Shown here: positions 26,787-36,949 of the stretch, in pieces
Position numbering within the stretch: position 1 is the stretch's first letter
Layout: each line of letters begins with the position of its first letter
From: Streptomyces olivaceoviridis
GTDB lineage: Bacteria; Actinomycetota; Actinomycetes; Streptomycetales; Streptomycetaceae
NCBI RefSeq assembly: GCF_014650115.1
Contig: NZ_BMUI01000003.1
Span: forward strand, 496,001 to 560,000
Direction of reading: 5' to 3'
Length of the DNA stretch: 64,000 bases
Notes under the pieces: generated by a model
The model's database searches: none
Told to the model about the DNA's origin: nothing
The model's input: the letters and a program-made list of their open reading frames with translations, nothing else
Made by a program: the position numbers and the translations under genes

Positions 26787-27566
26787 ATGAGTTCTCTGCT
26801 GCTCCTGACCAACGCCCTCCAGCCGTCGACGGAGGTGCTTCCGGCCCTCGGCCTGCTCCTGCACAACGTGCGGGTCGCCCCGGCGGAGGGGCCCGCCCTC
26901 GTCGACACCCCGGGCGCCGACGTCATCCTCGTCGACGGCCGGCGCGATCTGCCCCAGGTGCGCAGCCTCTGCCAGCTGCTGCGGTCCACCGGCCCCGGCT
27001 GTCCGCTGCTCCTCGTCGTCACCGAGGGCGGCCTCGCCGCCGTCACCGCCGACTGGGGCATCGACGACGTCCTGCTGGACACCGCCGGTCCGGCGGAGGT
27101 CGAGGCACGGCTGCGGCTCGCCATGGGGCGCCAGCAGATCGTCAACGACGACTCGCCGATGGAGATCCGCAACGGCGATCTCTCGGTGGACGAGGCGACC
27201 TACAGCGCCAAGCTCAAGGGGCGGGTCCTGGACCTGACCTTCAAGGAGTTCGAGCTGCTCAAATACCTCGCCCAGCACCCGGGCCGCGTCTTCACCCGCG
27301 CCCAGCTCCTCCAGGAGGTGTGGGGCTACGACTACTTCGGCGGCACCCGCACGGTCGACGTGCACGTACGGCGGCTGCGCGCCAAGCTCGGCCCGGAGCA
27401 CGAATCGCTGATCGGAACCGTCCGGAACGTCGGTTATCGATTCGTTACGCCGGAGAAGCCCGACCGCTCCGCCGAGGAGGCCAAGGCCAAGGCGGGCCGG
27501 GCAAAGCCGGAGGATGCGGACGCGACCGCCGTCCTGGACGGCACCGAAGTCCACGCCGAGGCCTGA
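26787..27566 (+). CDS. glnR: GlnR, global nitrogen regulator (orphan OmpR-type)
   Basis: A 259-residue regulator that activates glnA, glnII and amtB and represses other nitrogen genes in Streptomyces. The receiver domain (~1-110) lacks a normal phosphorylation pocket; the conserved D50 sits in VILVDGRRD as in characterised GlnR. The C-terminal winged helix (~130-220) includes [35 protein letters not shown] and GYRFV, followed by a Lys/Ala/Glu tail. The start MSSLLLLTN is supported by GAGGAGG eight bases upstream. No cognate kinase, consistent with an orphan regulator. Confidence 0.96.
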   Translation: MSSLLLLTNALQPSTEVLPALGLLLHNVRVAPAEGPALVDTPGADVILVDGRRDLPQVRSLCQLLRSTGPGCPLLLVVTEGGLAAVTADWGIDDVLLDTAGPAEVEARLRLAMGRQQIVNDDSPMEIRNGDLSVDEATYSAKLKGRVLDLTFKEFELLKYLAQHPGRVFTRAQLLQEVWGYDYFGGTRTVDVHVRRLRAKLGPEHESLIGTVRNVGYRFVTPEKPDRSAEEAKAKAGRAKPEDADATAVLDGTEVHAEA

Positions 27567-27674
27567 CCGGCCCGCGGCGGACGCATGAGCGGCACCCGGG
27601 CGGGGCATCGCCCTCGCACGGCCGCCCTGCGAAACGCCCTGCCCACGGCGGGTCAATCCGCGTAGACTCCGCGC

Positions 27675-28697
27675 GTGGCCAAGGTGACTCGGGATGACGT
27701 GGCACGGCTGGCTGGAACCTCCACAGCCGTCGTCAGTTATGTCATCAACAACGGACCCCGGCCGGTCGCCCCGGCAACGCGCGAGCGTGTCCTCGCCGCG
27801 ATCAAGGAACTGGGGTACCGCCCCGACCGGGTCGCCCAGGCGATGGCCTCCCGGCGCACCGACCTCATAGGCCTCATCATCCCCGACGCCCGCCAGCCCT
27901 TCTTCGGCGAGATGGCGCACGCGGTCGAGCAGGCCGCCTCGGAGCGCGGGAAGATGGTCCTCGTCGGCAACACCGACTACATCAGCGAGCGCGAGGTGCA
28001 CTACCTGCGCGCCTTCCTCGGCATGCGCGTCTCGGGCCTGATCCTCGTCTCGCACGCCCTGAACGACCTGGCCGCCGCCGAGATCGACGCCTGGGACGCC
28101 CGGGTGGTGCTGCTGCACGAGCGTCCGGAGGCCATCGACGACGTCGCCGTGGTGACGGACGACCTGGGCGGCGCCCAGCTCGCCGTGCGCCACCTGCTGG
28201 AGCACGGCTACGACTACGTCGCCTGTATGGGCGGCACGGCGCAGACACCGGCCGTCGGCGACCCGGTCTCCGACCACGTCGAGGGCTGGAAGCGGGCCAT
28301 GGCCGAGGCGGGCCTGTCCACCGAGGGCCGGCTGTTCGAGGCGCCGTACAACCGCTACGACGCCTACCGGGTGGCCCTGGACGTCCTGTCCGGCCCCCAC
28401 CGGCCGCCCGCCATCTTCTGCTCCACCGACGACCAGGCCATCGGCCTGCTGCGGGCCGCGCGCGAGCTGCGCATCGACGTGCCCGGGGAGCTGGCGGTGG
28501 CCGGCTTCGACGACATCAAGGAGGCCGCGCTCGCCGACCCGCCGCTGACCACGGTCGCCTCCGACCGCTCGGCGATGGCGCGGGCGGCGGTCGACCTGGT
28601 GCTGGACGACGGGCTGCGGATCGCCGGGTCCCGGCGCGAGCGGCTGAAGACGTTCCCCTCACGACTGGTGCTGCGCACGAGCTGCGGCTGTAGCTGA
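27675..28697 (+). CDS. LacI-family transcriptional regulator
   Basis: A 340-residue repressor with a GTG start. HTH residues are at 5-50 ([20 protein letters not shown]), then a hinge helix and a periplasmic-binding-protein-like ligand domain ([39 protein letters not shown]). The ligand is presumably a sugar, unidentified. No transport or sugar-use genes are adjacent; it sits next to glnR on the same strand. Confidence 0.94.
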   Translation: MAKVTRDDVARLAGTSTAVVSYVINNGPRPVAPATRERVLAAIKELGYRPDRVAQAMASRRTDLIGLIIPDARQPFFGEMAHAVEQAASERGKMVLVGNTDYISEREVHYLRAFLGMRVSGLILVSHALNDLAAAEIDAWDARVVLLHERPEAIDDVAVVTDDLGGAQLAVRHLLEHGYDYVACMGGTAQTPAVGDPVSDHVEGWKRAMAEAGLSTEGRLFEAPYNRYDAYRVALDVLSGPHRPPAIFCSTDDQAIGLLRAARELRIDVPGELAVAGFDDIKEAALADPPLTTVASDRSAMARAAVDLVLDDGLRIAGSRRERLKTFPSRLVLRTSCGCS

Positions 28698-28792
28698 CCC
28701 CGGGGGCTCCTCGGAAGAGGGTCCCGTGCCCGTCTTTATGTCCGGCAAACGAGCTTCTGCCGGGCTTCTCAGGCGGCACTCAGGAAGCTCTC

Positions 28793-29806
28793 ATGGTCAC
28801 GGGGGACGCTTCTGTCATGACCGAGAGCCAGGGCACCTACGAGCAGCCGCACTCCTATTCCACTCCTGTGAACCCCGAGTGGCCGCCCCCGCCGCCGTAC
28901 CAGCCGGCGGTCGCGGCCCCCGAGCCCGGGAAGAAGCGCGCCCGCGGCCCGATGGGCCTGCTCGCGGCGGTCGCGATCGTCGCGGCGGCGGTCGGCGGCG
29001 GTACGGCGTACGCCTTCCAGGAGCTGACCGGCAAGGACACGGTCGCCACCGCCGGCAGCACCACCACCGTGGTGCCGTCGAGCAAGAAGGGCGACGTCGC
29101 CGCCATCGCCGCGGCGGTCAGCCCGAGCGTGGTGGAGATCAACGCGACGCTCCAGAACGGCTCCTCCACCGGGTCCGGCGTGATCATCACGTCGAACGGC
29201 GAGATCGTCACCAACAACCACGTCGTCTCCGGCGCCACCTCGGTCAAGGTGCGCACCAGCGACGGCAAGAGCTACACCGCCGAGGTCGTCGGCACCGACA
29301 GCTCCAAGGACCTCGCGCTGATCAAGCTCAAGGGCGCCTCCGGTCTGAAGGCGGCGGCGCTCGGTGACTCGGGCGGCGTCCAGGTCGGTGACACGGTCGT
29401 CGCGATCGGCTCCCCCGAGGGCCTGACCGGCACGGTCACCAGCGGCATCGTCTCCGCCCTGAACCGGGACGTCACCGTCTCCACCGACGAGAACCAGGGC
29501 CAGGGCCAGGACGGCGAGGGGCAGTGGCCCTTCCAGTTCGGCGGCCGTGAGTTCAACGGCGACACCGGCTCGTCCACCACCACCTACAAGGCCATCCAGA
29601 CCGACGCGTCCCTCAACCCCGGCAACTCCGGCGGTGCGCTGATCGACGCGAGCGGTCACGTCATAGGCATCAACTCCGCGATGTACTCCTCCGCCTCGCA
29701 GGCGTCCTCGTCCTCGGACGCGGGCAGCATCGGCCTCGGCTTCGCCATCCCCATCGACACGGTGAAGTCCGACCTGGCCAAGCTGCGGGCGGGCTCCGAC
29801 AGCTAG
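28793..29806 (+). CDS. HtrA/DegP-like S1C serine protease without PDZ
   Basis: A 337-residue membrane-anchored protease: Pro-rich cytosolic N-terminus, one transmembrane segment (MGLLAAVAIVAAAVGGGTAY, about 54-73), then an extracytoplasmic trypsin-like domain with catalytic His in TNNHVVSG, Asp in SSKDLALIKL and Ser in NPGNSGGALI. The chain stops about 30 residues after the catalytic core, so the PDZ domain of typical HtrA is absent. Proteases of this type degrade or sense misfolded envelope proteins. An alternative start lies at 28817 (MTESQGTY). The following response regulator and kinase make an MprAB/PepD-like stress locus. Confidence 0.92.
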   Translation: MVTGDASVMTESQGTYEQPHSYSTPVNPEWPPPPPYQPAVAAPEPGKKRARGPMGLLAAVAIVAAAVGGGTAYAFQELTGKDTVATAGSTTTVVPSSKKGDVAAIAAAVSPSVVEINATLQNGSSTGSGVIITSNGEIVTNNHVVSGATSVKVRTSDGKSYTAEVVGTDSSKDLALIKLKGASGLKAAALGDSGGVQVGDTVVAIGSPEGLTGTVTSGIVSALNRDVTVSTDENQGQGQDGEGQWPFQFGGREFNGDTGSSTTTYKAIQTDASLNPGNSGGALIDASGHVIGINSAMYSSASQASSSSDAGSIGLGFAIPIDTVKSDLAKLRAGSDS

Positions 29807-29831
29807 CAACACCGAGTGCAAGGAGCAGGTC

Positions 29832-30056
29832 ATGATCAAGCACGTCCCCCACCGGTTCAGTGAGCGTGGTCCGGCCGGCCTCACCCTGGCCCTGTCCATC
29901 GTGTCCGAGCTGCACGTGCCCGTCCCGGCGCCCCGGGCTCCCGAGGTGGCCGCGCCCGTGACGCCGTGCCCCCAGCTGATGGGCCTGCGCACCTCCGCCG
30001 CCCGTCCGCACCGCCGCAAGGTCCCGCTGCACCGTCTGAACACGGTCCGGGTCTGA
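29832..30056 (+). CDS. Small basic protein between HtrA and the two-component system
   Basis: A 74-residue protein rich in Pro, Ala, His and Arg, ending HRRKVPLHRLNTVRV, with a weakly hydrophobic middle (LTLALSIVSELHVPV). It has a good AAGGAGC site seven bases before ATG and keeps coding-like GC3. No family is recognised. Its position suggests co-transcription with the protease. Confidence 0.55.
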   Translation: MIKHVPHRFSERGPAGLTLALSIVSELHVPVPAPRAPEVAAPVTPCPQLMGLRTSAARPHRRKVPLHRLNTVRV

Positions 30057-30183
30057 CCGGCGGGCGTGTCCCCGGCCCCCGGACATGGGACGCTGAGAGA
30101 CACCGGCCACGGCCGGGAGGCCCCCACCCCCGGCCGGAAGGCACCGGCCGCCCCACCCACCGCACCCCGAGGAAACGCGAGCG

Positions 30184-30918
30184 ATGAGTCCCGCCGAAGG
30201 CGACCGTGACCCCCAGCGCATCCTGATCGTCGACGACGAGCCGGCCGTGCGCGAGGCCCTCCAGCGCAGCCTCGCCTTCGAGGGGTACGGCACCGAGGTC
30301 GCCGTCGACGGCGCGGACGCCCTGGAGAAGGCCACGGCCTACCAGCCGGACCTGGTCGTGCTGGACATCCAGATGCCGCGCATGGACGGGCTGACCGCGG
30401 CCCGCCGCATCCGGGGTGCGGGGGACACCACCCCGATCCTGATGCTCACCGCCCGCGACACGGTCGGCGACCGGGTCACCGGCCTCGACGCGGGCGCCGA
30501 CGACTACCTGGTCAAGCCGTTCGAGCTGGACGAGCTGTTCGCCCGCATCCGCGCCCTGCTGCGCCGCAGCTCCTACGCGGCGGCGGTGTCTGCCGAGGCC
30601 CAGGCGGACGAGGCGCTCACCTTCGGCGACCTGCGCATGGACCTCGCGACCCGGGAGGTCACGCGCGGCGGCCGGCCGGTCGAACTGACCCGCACGGAGT
30701 TCACCCTGCTGGAGATGTTCATGGCACATCCGCGTCAGGTGCTCACCCGTGAGCAGATCCTGAAGGCGGTGTGGGGCTTCGACTTCGAGCCCTCCTCCAA
30801 CTCGCTCGACGTCTACGTCATGTACCTGCGCCGCAAGACCGAGGCCGGCGGCGAGCCGCGCCTGGTGCACACCGTGCGCGGGGTGGGCTACGTCCTGCGG
30901 CAGGGCGGCGCCGAGTGA
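30184..30918 (+). CDS. OmpR-family response regulator (MprA-like)
   Basis: A 244-residue regulator. The receiver has acidic pair D17/D18, phospho-acceptor D61 ([13 protein letters not shown]) and VKPFE with the conserved Lys. The C-terminal winged helix includes [43 protein letters not shown] at its recognition part, and VRGVGYVLR. Its stop overlaps the kinase start (GTGA). With the HtrA-like protease upstream, the arrangement parallels MprA-MprB-PepD envelope-stress control in mycobacteria; the analogy is inferred. Confidence 0.95.
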   Translation: MSPAEGDRDPQRILIVDDEPAVREALQRSLAFEGYGTEVAVDGADALEKATAYQPDLVVLDIQMPRMDGLTAARRIRGAGDTTPILMLTARDTVGDRVTGLDAGADDYLVKPFELDELFARIRALLRRSSYAAAVSAEAQADEALTFGDLRMDLATREVTRGGRPVELTRTEFTLLEMFMAHPRQVLTREQILKAVWGFDFEPSSNSLDVYVMYLRRKTEAGGEPRLVHTVRGVGYVLRQGGAE

Positions 30919-32369
30919 GGCAGCTGGCGCGCCGGTACCGGGCGCTGCCGCTGCGGGCGCGACTGGCGATGCTGGTCGCGGCGGCGGTGGCGTTCGCGGT
31001 GGCGGCGGTCTCGGTGACCTGCTGGTTCCTCGTGGAGCGGAAGCTGTACGACCAGCTCGACGAGGACCTCCAGAAGTCCCTGCGGAACACGACGCAGACG
31101 GACCAGTTGCAGTTCACCCTCGACAACTGCACGGACACCCCGCAGGCCAACAGCTTCCTGCTGCGCGACCGGTACTCCCAGCTCGTCACGGAGGACGGCA
31201 AGATCTGCCTGTTCGGTGCCGCGTCGGGCCGGATCAGGGTCACCCAGGCCGACAAGACCGAGATCAGGAACCTCGACCCCAGCATCCTGTACTTCCGCAA
31301 CGGCAGCGACGACGACGGCAACGAGCTGCGGGTGCTCACCAAGCCCGTCGGCCCCACCGCCACCCCGAGCGGCGGACGCGGGCCCAACGTCGGCGTGCTC
31401 ATCGCCGTACCGCTCAAGAGCACCCAGAAGACCCTCAACGACCTCGCCCTGGTCCTCCTCCTCGTCTCCGCCGTCGGTGTCGTCGGCGCCGGCGCCGCGG
31501 GCCTGGCCGTCGCGCGGGCCGGGCTGCGCCCCGTCGACAAGCTCACCGAGGCCGTGGAGCACGTGGCCCGCACGGAGGACCTGACCATCCGCATCCCCGT
31601 GGAGGACCTCAGCGAGGACGAGGTGGCCCGGCTGTCCCGGTCGTTCAACTCGATGACCGCCTCGCTGGCCAGCTCCCGCGAACTCCAGCAGCAGCTGATC
31701 GCGGACGCCGGCCATGAACTGCGTACGCCCCTGACGTCGCTCAGGACGAACATCGAACTGCTCACCCGCAGCGAGGAGACGGGCCGTCCGCTCCCGCCCG
31801 AGGACCGCAAGGCGCTGCTCGCCTCGGTGAAGGCGCAGGTGACCGAACTGGCCGCGCTGATCGGCGATCTCCAGGAGCTGTCCCGCTCGGAGGGCCAGCA
31901 CGGCGAACGCGTGCAGGTGGTCGCCCTCCAGGACACCGTCGAGGCGGCGCTGCGCCGGGCCCGGCTGCGCGGCCCCGAGCTGTCGATCACCGCGGACCTG
32001 GAGCCCTGGTTCGTCCGGGCGGAGCCCTCCGCGCTGGAGCGGGCGATCGTCAACGTCCTGGACAACGCGGTGAAGTTCAGCCCCGAGGGCGGCACGGTCG
32101 AGGTGCGGCTCAGCGAGGGCGTGCTGACGGTCCGCGATCACGGTCCCGGCATCGCCGCGGACGAACTCCCGCACGTCTTCGACCGGTTCTGGCGCTCCCC
32201 CAGCGCCCGCGCCCTGCCGGGCTCGGGCCTCGGCCTGTCCATCGTCGCCCGTACGGTGAAGCAGGCGGGCGGCGAGGTCACCCTGGCCCCCGCCGAGGGC
32301 GGCGGCTCGGTGGCGACGGTACGGCTGCCGGGGGCGCCGACCCCGCCACCGGAGGCACCGGCCGGCTGA
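30915..32369 (+). CDS. Sensor histidine kinase (MprB-like)
   Basis: A 484-residue kinase with two membrane segments (about 15-38 and 172-195) bracketing a ~130-residue extracytoplasmic sensor that contains two Cys. Then come HAMP ([16 protein letters not shown]), H-box [16 protein letters not shown] with the phosphorylated His, N-box [11 protein letters not shown]1 DHGPGIA and G2 [10 protein letters not shown]. The GTG start overlaps the response-regulator stop. The signal is not identifiable from the sensor domain. Confidence 0.95.
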   Translation: MRQLARRYRALPLRARLAMLVAAAVAFAVAAVSVTCWFLVERKLYDQLDEDLQKSLRNTTQTDQLQFTLDNCTDTPQANSFLLRDRYSQLVTEDGKICLFGAASGRIRVTQADKTEIRNLDPSILYFRNGSDDDGNELRVLTKPVGPTATPSGGRGPNVGVLIAVPLKSTQKTLNDLALVLLLVSAVGVVGAGAAGLAVARAGLRPVDKLTEAVEHVARTEDLTIRIPVEDLSEDEVARLSRSFNSMTASLASSRELQQQLIADAGHELRTPLTSLRTNIELLTRSEETGRPLPPEDRKALLASVKAQVTELAALIGDLQELSRSEGQHGERVQVVALQDTVEAALRRARLRGPELSITADLEPWFVRAEPSALERAIVNVLDNAVKFSPEGGTVEVRLSEGVLTVRDHGPGIAADELPHVFDRFWRSPSARALPGSGLGLSIVARTVKQAGGEVTLAPAEGGGSVATVRLPGAPTPPPEAPAG

Positions 32370-32378
32370 CCCGGTCGC

Positions 32379-32867
32379 TCAGTCCGGCCGGGGCATGGCG
32401 CGCAGCCGCTGGACCTGGGTGTGGCCGAGGTCGTGGGCCCGGCGCAGGTGCCGGGTGATCGCCCGCAGTTCGTCCTCGCTGTGGTCGTCCAGGAGGGTCT
32501 GCCAGGTCTGGCCGAGGTCGTCCCACAGCGCGGTGACGCGGGCGAGGCGCTCCGGGACAGGGGTGACCAGCACCCGGCGGCGGTCCTGCCGGTCGGGGGT
32601 GCGGGTGACGTAGCCGCCGCGTTCCAGCCGGTCCACCAGACGGGTGGCCGAGCCGGTGGTGAGACCGGTGCGGTCGGCGATCTGCCGGACGGTGAGCGGT
32701 GCCGGCTCGGCGGTCAGCAGGCTCAGGCACTGCACGTCGGTCGGGTGCAGCCCGAGGTGGTCGGCGACGGCCTGGTTGAACAGCACGTAGGCGGCCAGGT
32801 AGCGCCGGGACTCCAGGGCCAGCTCCTCGTACAGGCGGGCCCGGTCGGGGTCTGTCACGTCGGTCAC
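32379..32867 (-). CDS. MarR-family transcriptional regulator
   Basis: A 162-residue winged-helix repressor: LTVRQIADRTGLTTGSATRL (helix-turn-helix) and DRQDRRRVLVTPV (wing). GTG at 32867 is preferred because GAGGAG lies six bases upstream; longer frames run into the operator region. Divergent from the NmrA-like oxidoreductase with three operator-like repeats between them, a classic autoregulated pair. Convergent with the kinase gene (9 bp apart). Confidence 0.92.
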   Translation of the reverse strand: MTDVTDPDRARLYEELALESRRYLAAYVLFNQAVADHLGLHPTDVQCLSLLTAEPAPLTVRQIADRTGLTTGSATRLVDRLERGGYVTRTPDRQDRRRVLVTPVPERLARVTALWDDLGQTWQTLLDDHSEDELRAITRHLRRAHDLGHTQVQRLRAMPRPD

Positions 32868-32889
32868 GGGGGTCTCCTCGCCCAAACTC

Positions 32890-32952
32890 ACTGCGCGACG
32901 CAGTAACTTGCGCCCTAGTCTGCTGCGCGACACAACTACTGCGCCACACAGC
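32890..32952. promoter_or_regulatory. Three operator-like repeats between MarR and NmrA-like genes
   Basis: A perfect 15-bp palindrome ACTGCG-CGA-CGCAGT at 32890-32904, then two degenerate copies GCTGCGCGACACAAC (32922-32936) and ACTGCGCCACACAGC (32938-32952). They fill the 111-bp divergent intergenic region and are the natural candidate MarR binding sites. Confidence 0.7.
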
Positions 32953-32978
32953 AATCCTATCGATCCAGGGGGACACCC

Positions 32979-33845
32979 ATGCTCACCGTCGCCGTCACCG
33001 GCGCCACCGGCGCCCAGGGCGGGGCCACCGCCCGCGCCCTGCTGGCCGCCGGCCACCAGGTCCGCGCGCTGACCCGCCGGCCCGGCTCACCCGCCGCCGA
33101 GGCGCTGCGCGGCCTGGGCGCCGAGGTCCGCCACGCCGACTTCGACGACCCCGGCTCGCTCGCCGCCGCCCTGGCCGGCGCCGACGCGCTCTTCGCGGTG
33201 ACCACCCCGTTCGGCACCGACACCCGGACGGAGGTCCGGCAGGGCACGGCCCTCGTGGACGCGGCGGCCGGGGCCCGCCTCGGCCATGTGGTGCTCACCT
33301 CCGCCGCCCACGCCGACCGCGGCACCGGCGTCCCGCACTTCGAGAGCAAGTGGGCGGTCGAACAGCACCTGCGCGCCTCCGGCCTGCCCTGGACCGTGAT
33401 CGCCCCGGCCGCGTTCATGGACAACTACGCGAGCGGCTGGACCCTGGACGGGCTGCGCACCGGCGTCTTCGCCTGGCCCATACCGGCCGACCGGCCGCTC
33501 ACGCTCATCCCGGCCACGGACATCGGCGCGTTCGCCGCGCTGGCCCTCCAGCGCCGGGACGACTTCGCGGGCCGGCGCGTCGACATCGCCTCCGACGCGT
33601 GCACCCCCGCGCGGATCGCGGCCGTCCTCAGCACCGCCCTGGCCCGTCCGATCGCCCACGCGCAGCCGCCCCTCGCCCAGGTCCGCACCCACTCCCCCGA
33701 CCTGGCGGCGATGTTCGCCTACTTCACCGACACGGGCCTCGACGTCGACGTCACCGGCCTGCGCCAGGCCCACCCCGAGATCGCCTGGCACACGTTCGCG
33801 GACTGGGCGGGCGAGCAGAACTGGACGGCGCTGCTGGACCGTTGA
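32979..33845 (+). CDS. NmrA-like NAD(P)-binding oxidoreductase
   Basis: A 288-residue atypical short-chain dehydrogenase. The nucleotide-binding GATGAQGG is at 8-15, TSAAHADR follows the fourth strand, and there is no Tyr-x3-Lys pair, as in NmrA/QorB-type quinone reductases or redox sensors. Substrate not known; MarR-controlled quinone or electrophile detoxification is a reasonable guess. It faces the MarR gene. Confidence 0.92.
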   Translation: MLTVAVTGATGAQGGATARALLAAGHQVRALTRRPGSPAAEALRGLGAEVRHADFDDPGSLAAALAGADALFAVTTPFGTDTRTEVRQGTALVDAAAGARLGHVVLTSAAHADRGTGVPHFESKWAVEQHLRASGLPWTVIAPAAFMDNYASGWTLDGLRTGVFAWPIPADRPLTLIPATDIGAFAALALQRRDDFAGRRVDIASDACTPARIAAVLSTALARPIAHAQPPLAQVRTHSPDLAAMFAYFTDTGLDVDVTGLRQAHPEIAWHTFADWAGEQNWTALLDR

Positions 33846-33972
33846 CCGTAGGGGCCCGGACCGGGCCACCGCCCCCGCGAACGGGTTCGCCCCGGTGAGT
33901 GCCCGCCGGGGCGCCGCCTCGGTGGCCGAGTGTCCGCTGCTGCTCGGGAAGAACCCACCCCCGAGCCGGCGC

Positions 33973-35757
33973 CTACCGCACGACCGTGATCCGGTCCGCC
34001 TTCGGCGGTGCGATCGGGGACGTCGCCGACGAGTTGGCCGTCAGGTACTTCTCCAGGGCCGTCAGATCGTCCGCGCCGACCAGGTCACCCGTGCCCTGCG
34101 CCAGCGTCGGGAAGCCGTCGCCGCCGCCCGCGAGGAAGCTGTTGGTGGCGACGCGGTAGGTGGCCGACGGGTCGACCGGGGCGCCGTTCAGGCGGATGGA
34201 GCCGGTGACCACACGGTCCGCGCCGGACTTGGTGAGGTCCAGGGTGTAGGTGAGGCCGGCGGACGGCTGGAGGATCTTCGGGGCCGCCTCGTTGGCGCCG
34301 CTGACCTGCTCCTTGAGGACCTGGACCAGCTGGGCGCCGGTGAAGTCCTGGAGGTTCACGGTGTTGGCGAACGGCTGGACCGTGAAGCCCTCGGCGTAGG
34401 TGACCACACCGTCGCCCTCGGCGCCCTTGGCCGCGTAGGTGAGGCCGGCCCGGACCCCGCCCGGGTTCATCAGCGCGAGGCTCGTCCTCGGGTCCAGCTC
34501 ACGGCCGTGGGCGAGCTGCGCGTCGGCGATCAGGTCGCCCATCGGGGACTCGGTGCCGCTGTTGTTGATGTCGCCGGAGACCCAGCCGATGGGGCGGTTG
34601 CCGATCGGGGCGGCCAGGGTGTTCCAGCGCGAGATCAGGTCGGTCATGTCCGGCGCCCTGGGGACGTCCCGGGTCACCACGTGGTTCGCGGACCGCACGG
34701 CCGTACGCGCGATGTCGCCGGTGCGGCGGTCGTACGTCAGCGTGGTGTCCGTGTAGAGGCGGCCGAAGGAGGACGCCGAGGTGACCATGCGGGGGCGGCC
34801 GGAGGGGTCCGGGACCGTGCAGACGTACGCCTGGTGGGTGTGGCCGGTGACCAGGGCGTCCACCGCCGGGGTCACGTTCTTGGCGATGTCCACGATCGGG
34901 CCGGAGATGCCGTCGCCCGCGCCCGGGGAGTCGCAGTCGTAGTTGTAGGAGCCGGAGGCCGGGTAGCCGCCCTCGTGGATCAGGGCCACGATCGACTGCA
35001 CACCCTGGCGCTGGAGCACCTTGGCGTACTTGTTGATGGTCTCGGCCTCGTCCTTGAAGGACAGGCCCTTGACGCCGTCGGCGGAGACGATGCCGGGGGT
35101 GCCCTCCAGCGTGACCCCGATGAAGCCGATCCTGACGTCCTTCTTCTTCCAGACCCAGTACGGCTTCAGGACCGGCTTGCCGCTCCTGTCGTCCAGGACG
35201 TTCGCGGCCAGGTACGGGAAGTCTGCGCCCTGGAACTCCTGGTCCGTGTAGCAGCCGTCCGCGGGGTGGCAGCCGCCGTTCTGGAGGCGGGCCAGTTCCC
35301 TCGCGCCCTCGTCGAACTCGTGGTTGCCGACCGAGGTGACGTCCAGGTCCAGCTTGTTCAGCGCCTCGACGGTGGGCTCGTCGTGGAAGAGGCCCGACAG
35401 CAGCGGGGAGGCGCCGACCAGGTCGCCGCCGGCCGCGGTGATCGAGTACGGGTGGCCGGTGCGGGCCTGGCGGAGGTGGGTCGCCAGGTACTCGACACCG
35501 CCCGCGTCGATCGTCCTGGTCGTGCCGTCCGGCTGGAGTTCGGTGACCCGGCCGGAGGAGCCGGACGGCGGCTCCAGGTTGCCGTGCAGGTCGTTGAAGG
35601 AGAGCAGCTGGACGTCCTGGTAGCGGCCCGGGCGGTGGTGGCTCTCGTGCGCGTCCGCCGGGAGCGCGGCGGTCAGCGCCGCGGCCGTGGCGAGAGAGGC
35701 CGCGCTCGCGAGAAGGGCGTACGTACGACGTCTGGTGCGCCGGGGCGCGGCTGGCAT
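33973..35757 (-). CDS. Secreted 5'-nucleotidase/metallophosphatase
   Basis: A 594-residue exported enzyme with signal MPAAPRRTRRRTYALLASAA (twin-Arg-rich, cleavage near ADA-HE). The metallophosphatase domain carries FNDLHGN, GGDLVGASPL, GNHEFDEG, IHEGG and GHTHQAY; the C-terminal nucleotidase domain carries PFANTVN, NPGGVRAG and GGGDGFP. It releases phosphate from extracellular nucleotides, complementing the Pst/Pit genes 13 kb away; homologues are in the Streptomyces PhoP regulon. A convincing PHO box was not found upstream of this copy. Confidence 0.95.
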   Translation of the reverse strand: MPAAPRRTRRRTYALLASAASLATAAALTAALPADAHESHHRPGRYQDVQLLSFNDLHGNLEPPSGSSGRVTELQPDGTTRTIDAGGVEYLATHLRQARTGHPYSITAAGGDLVGASPLLSGLFHDEPTVEALNKLDLDVTSVGNHEFDEGARELARLQNGGCHPADGCYTDQEFQGADFPYLAANVLDDRSGKPVLKPYWVWKKKDVRIGFIGVTLEGTPGIVSADGVKGLSFKDEAETINKYAKVLQRQGVQSIVALIHEGGYPASGSYNYDCDSPGAGDGISGPIVDIAKNVTPAVDALVTGHTHQAYVCTVPDPSGRPRMVTSASSFGRLYTDTTLTYDRRTGDIARTAVRSANHVVTRDVPRAPDMTDLISRWNTLAAPIGNRPIGWVSGDINNSGTESPMGDLIADAQLAHGRELDPRTSLALMNPGGVRAGLTYAAKGAEGDGVVTYAEGFTVQPFANTVNLQDFTGAQLVQVLKEQVSGANEAAPKILQPSAGLTYTLDLTKSGADRVVTGSIRLNGAPVDPSATYRVATNSFLAGGGDGFPTLAQGTGDLVGADDLTALEKYLTANSSATSPIAPPKADRITVVR

Positions 35758-35956
35758 GGGACCCCCCTGTGGGTCGGCTGTGGTGGCTCGGCGCAGCCTA
35801 GAGTCAACGCGCGTAGCACGACAGGGGGTTCATGGTCACATCCTGGTTTCCCTTTGCCGTTGTCTTTACCGGTGCCCCCGCCGTTGCCCTTACCGGTGCG
35901 CCCGCCGTGGCCGATGTGCCGGGAATTCGTCCCGGCCGCCCCGTACCCTCGTACGC

Positions 35957-36883
35957 ATGAGCAGCGACGACACCGTACGGGGCTTCCCCGCCCGCTCCAT
36001 CGAGACCTACTCCGCGCTCACTCCGGACCGGGCCGAGGCCGTGCTGCGCCTGCTCGGTGAGGCCGCCCGGGTCGACGGGCAGCAGCCGGTGTCCGAGCAG
36101 GGCCGGCTGCAACTGCGCGGCGGAGCCCGCGAGGGCGTTTCGCATCTGCTGCTGACCGTCGACGGCGAACTCGTCGGCTACGCCCAGCTGGAGGACACCG
36201 ACCCGGTGGAGGCGCCGGCCGCCGAACTGGTCGTGGATCCCGCGCACCGCGGGCACGGTCACGGCCGGGCGCTCGGCGCGGCCCTGCTCGCCACGTCCGG
36301 CAAGCGGCTGCGGGTGTGGGCGCACGGCGGGCACCCCGCCGCCCGGCACCTCGCCCAGGTGCTCGGCCTGACCCTGTTCCGGGAACTGCGCCAGATGCGC
36401 CGGTCGTTGACCGATCTTGAGCTGCCCGAGCCGGTGCTGCCGGAGGGCGTCACCGTGCGCGCGTTCGTGCCCGGCAAGGACGACGCCGCCTGGCTCGCCG
36501 TGAACGCCGCCGCCTTCGCCCACCACCCGGAGCAGGGCTCGCTCACCCAGCGGGACCTGGACGACCGCAAGGCCGAGCCGTGGTTCGACCCGGCCGGGTT
36601 CTTCCTCGCCGAGCGGCGCGGCGAGCTGATCGGCTTCCACTGGACGAAGGTGCACGCCGAGGAGGGGCTGGGCGAGGTGTACGTCCTCGGGGTCCGGCCC
36701 GGTGAACAGGGCGGCGGCCTCGGCAAGGCCCTCACCACTATCGGGCTGCGCCACCTGGCCGCCCAGCAGTTGCCGGCCGCGATGCTCTACGTCGACGCCG
36801 ACAACACGGCGGCGGTGTCGGTGTACGAGCGCCTGGGCTTCACGGTCCACGAGACGGACCTGATGTACCGCACGGAGACGTGA
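35957..36883 (+). CDS. mshD: Mycothiol synthase
   Basis: A 308-residue enzyme that acetylates Cys-GlcN-Ins with acetyl-CoA, the last step of mycothiol synthesis in actinobacteria. Two tandem GNAT domains: the N-terminal one is degenerate (VVDPAHRGHGHGRALGAALL) and the C-terminal one is active (YVLGVRPGEQGGGLGKALT, YVDADNTAAVSVYERLGF). Length and motifs match the family. ATG at 35957 is the conserved start. Confidence 0.95.
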   Translation: MSSDDTVRGFPARSIETYSALTPDRAEAVLRLLGEAARVDGQQPVSEQGRLQLRGGAREGVSHLLLTVDGELVGYAQLEDTDPVEAPAAELVVDPAHRGHGHGRALGAALLATSGKRLRVWAHGGHPAARHLAQVLGLTLFRELRQMRRSLTDLELPEPVLPEGVTVRAFVPGKDDAAWLAVNAAAFAHHPEQGSLTQRDLDDRKAEPWFDPAGFFLAERRGELIGFHWTKVHAEEGLGEVYVLGVRPGEQGGGLGKALTTIGLRHLAAQQLPAAMLYVDADNTAAVSVYERLGFTVHETDLMYRTET

Positions 36884-36949
36884 GCGGGGCCCTCGCCGGG
36901 GGGTGAGCGGTCGTGGGCGTGGGGGCCGAGCCCGTCGTGTGGCCGCGGT

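Noticed and set aside
35826..35848. GGTTCATGGTCAC as a PHO box for the 5'-nucleotidase
   Set aside because: Only one unit resembles the PhoP repeat; the next 11 bases do not, and the orientation is away from the gene.
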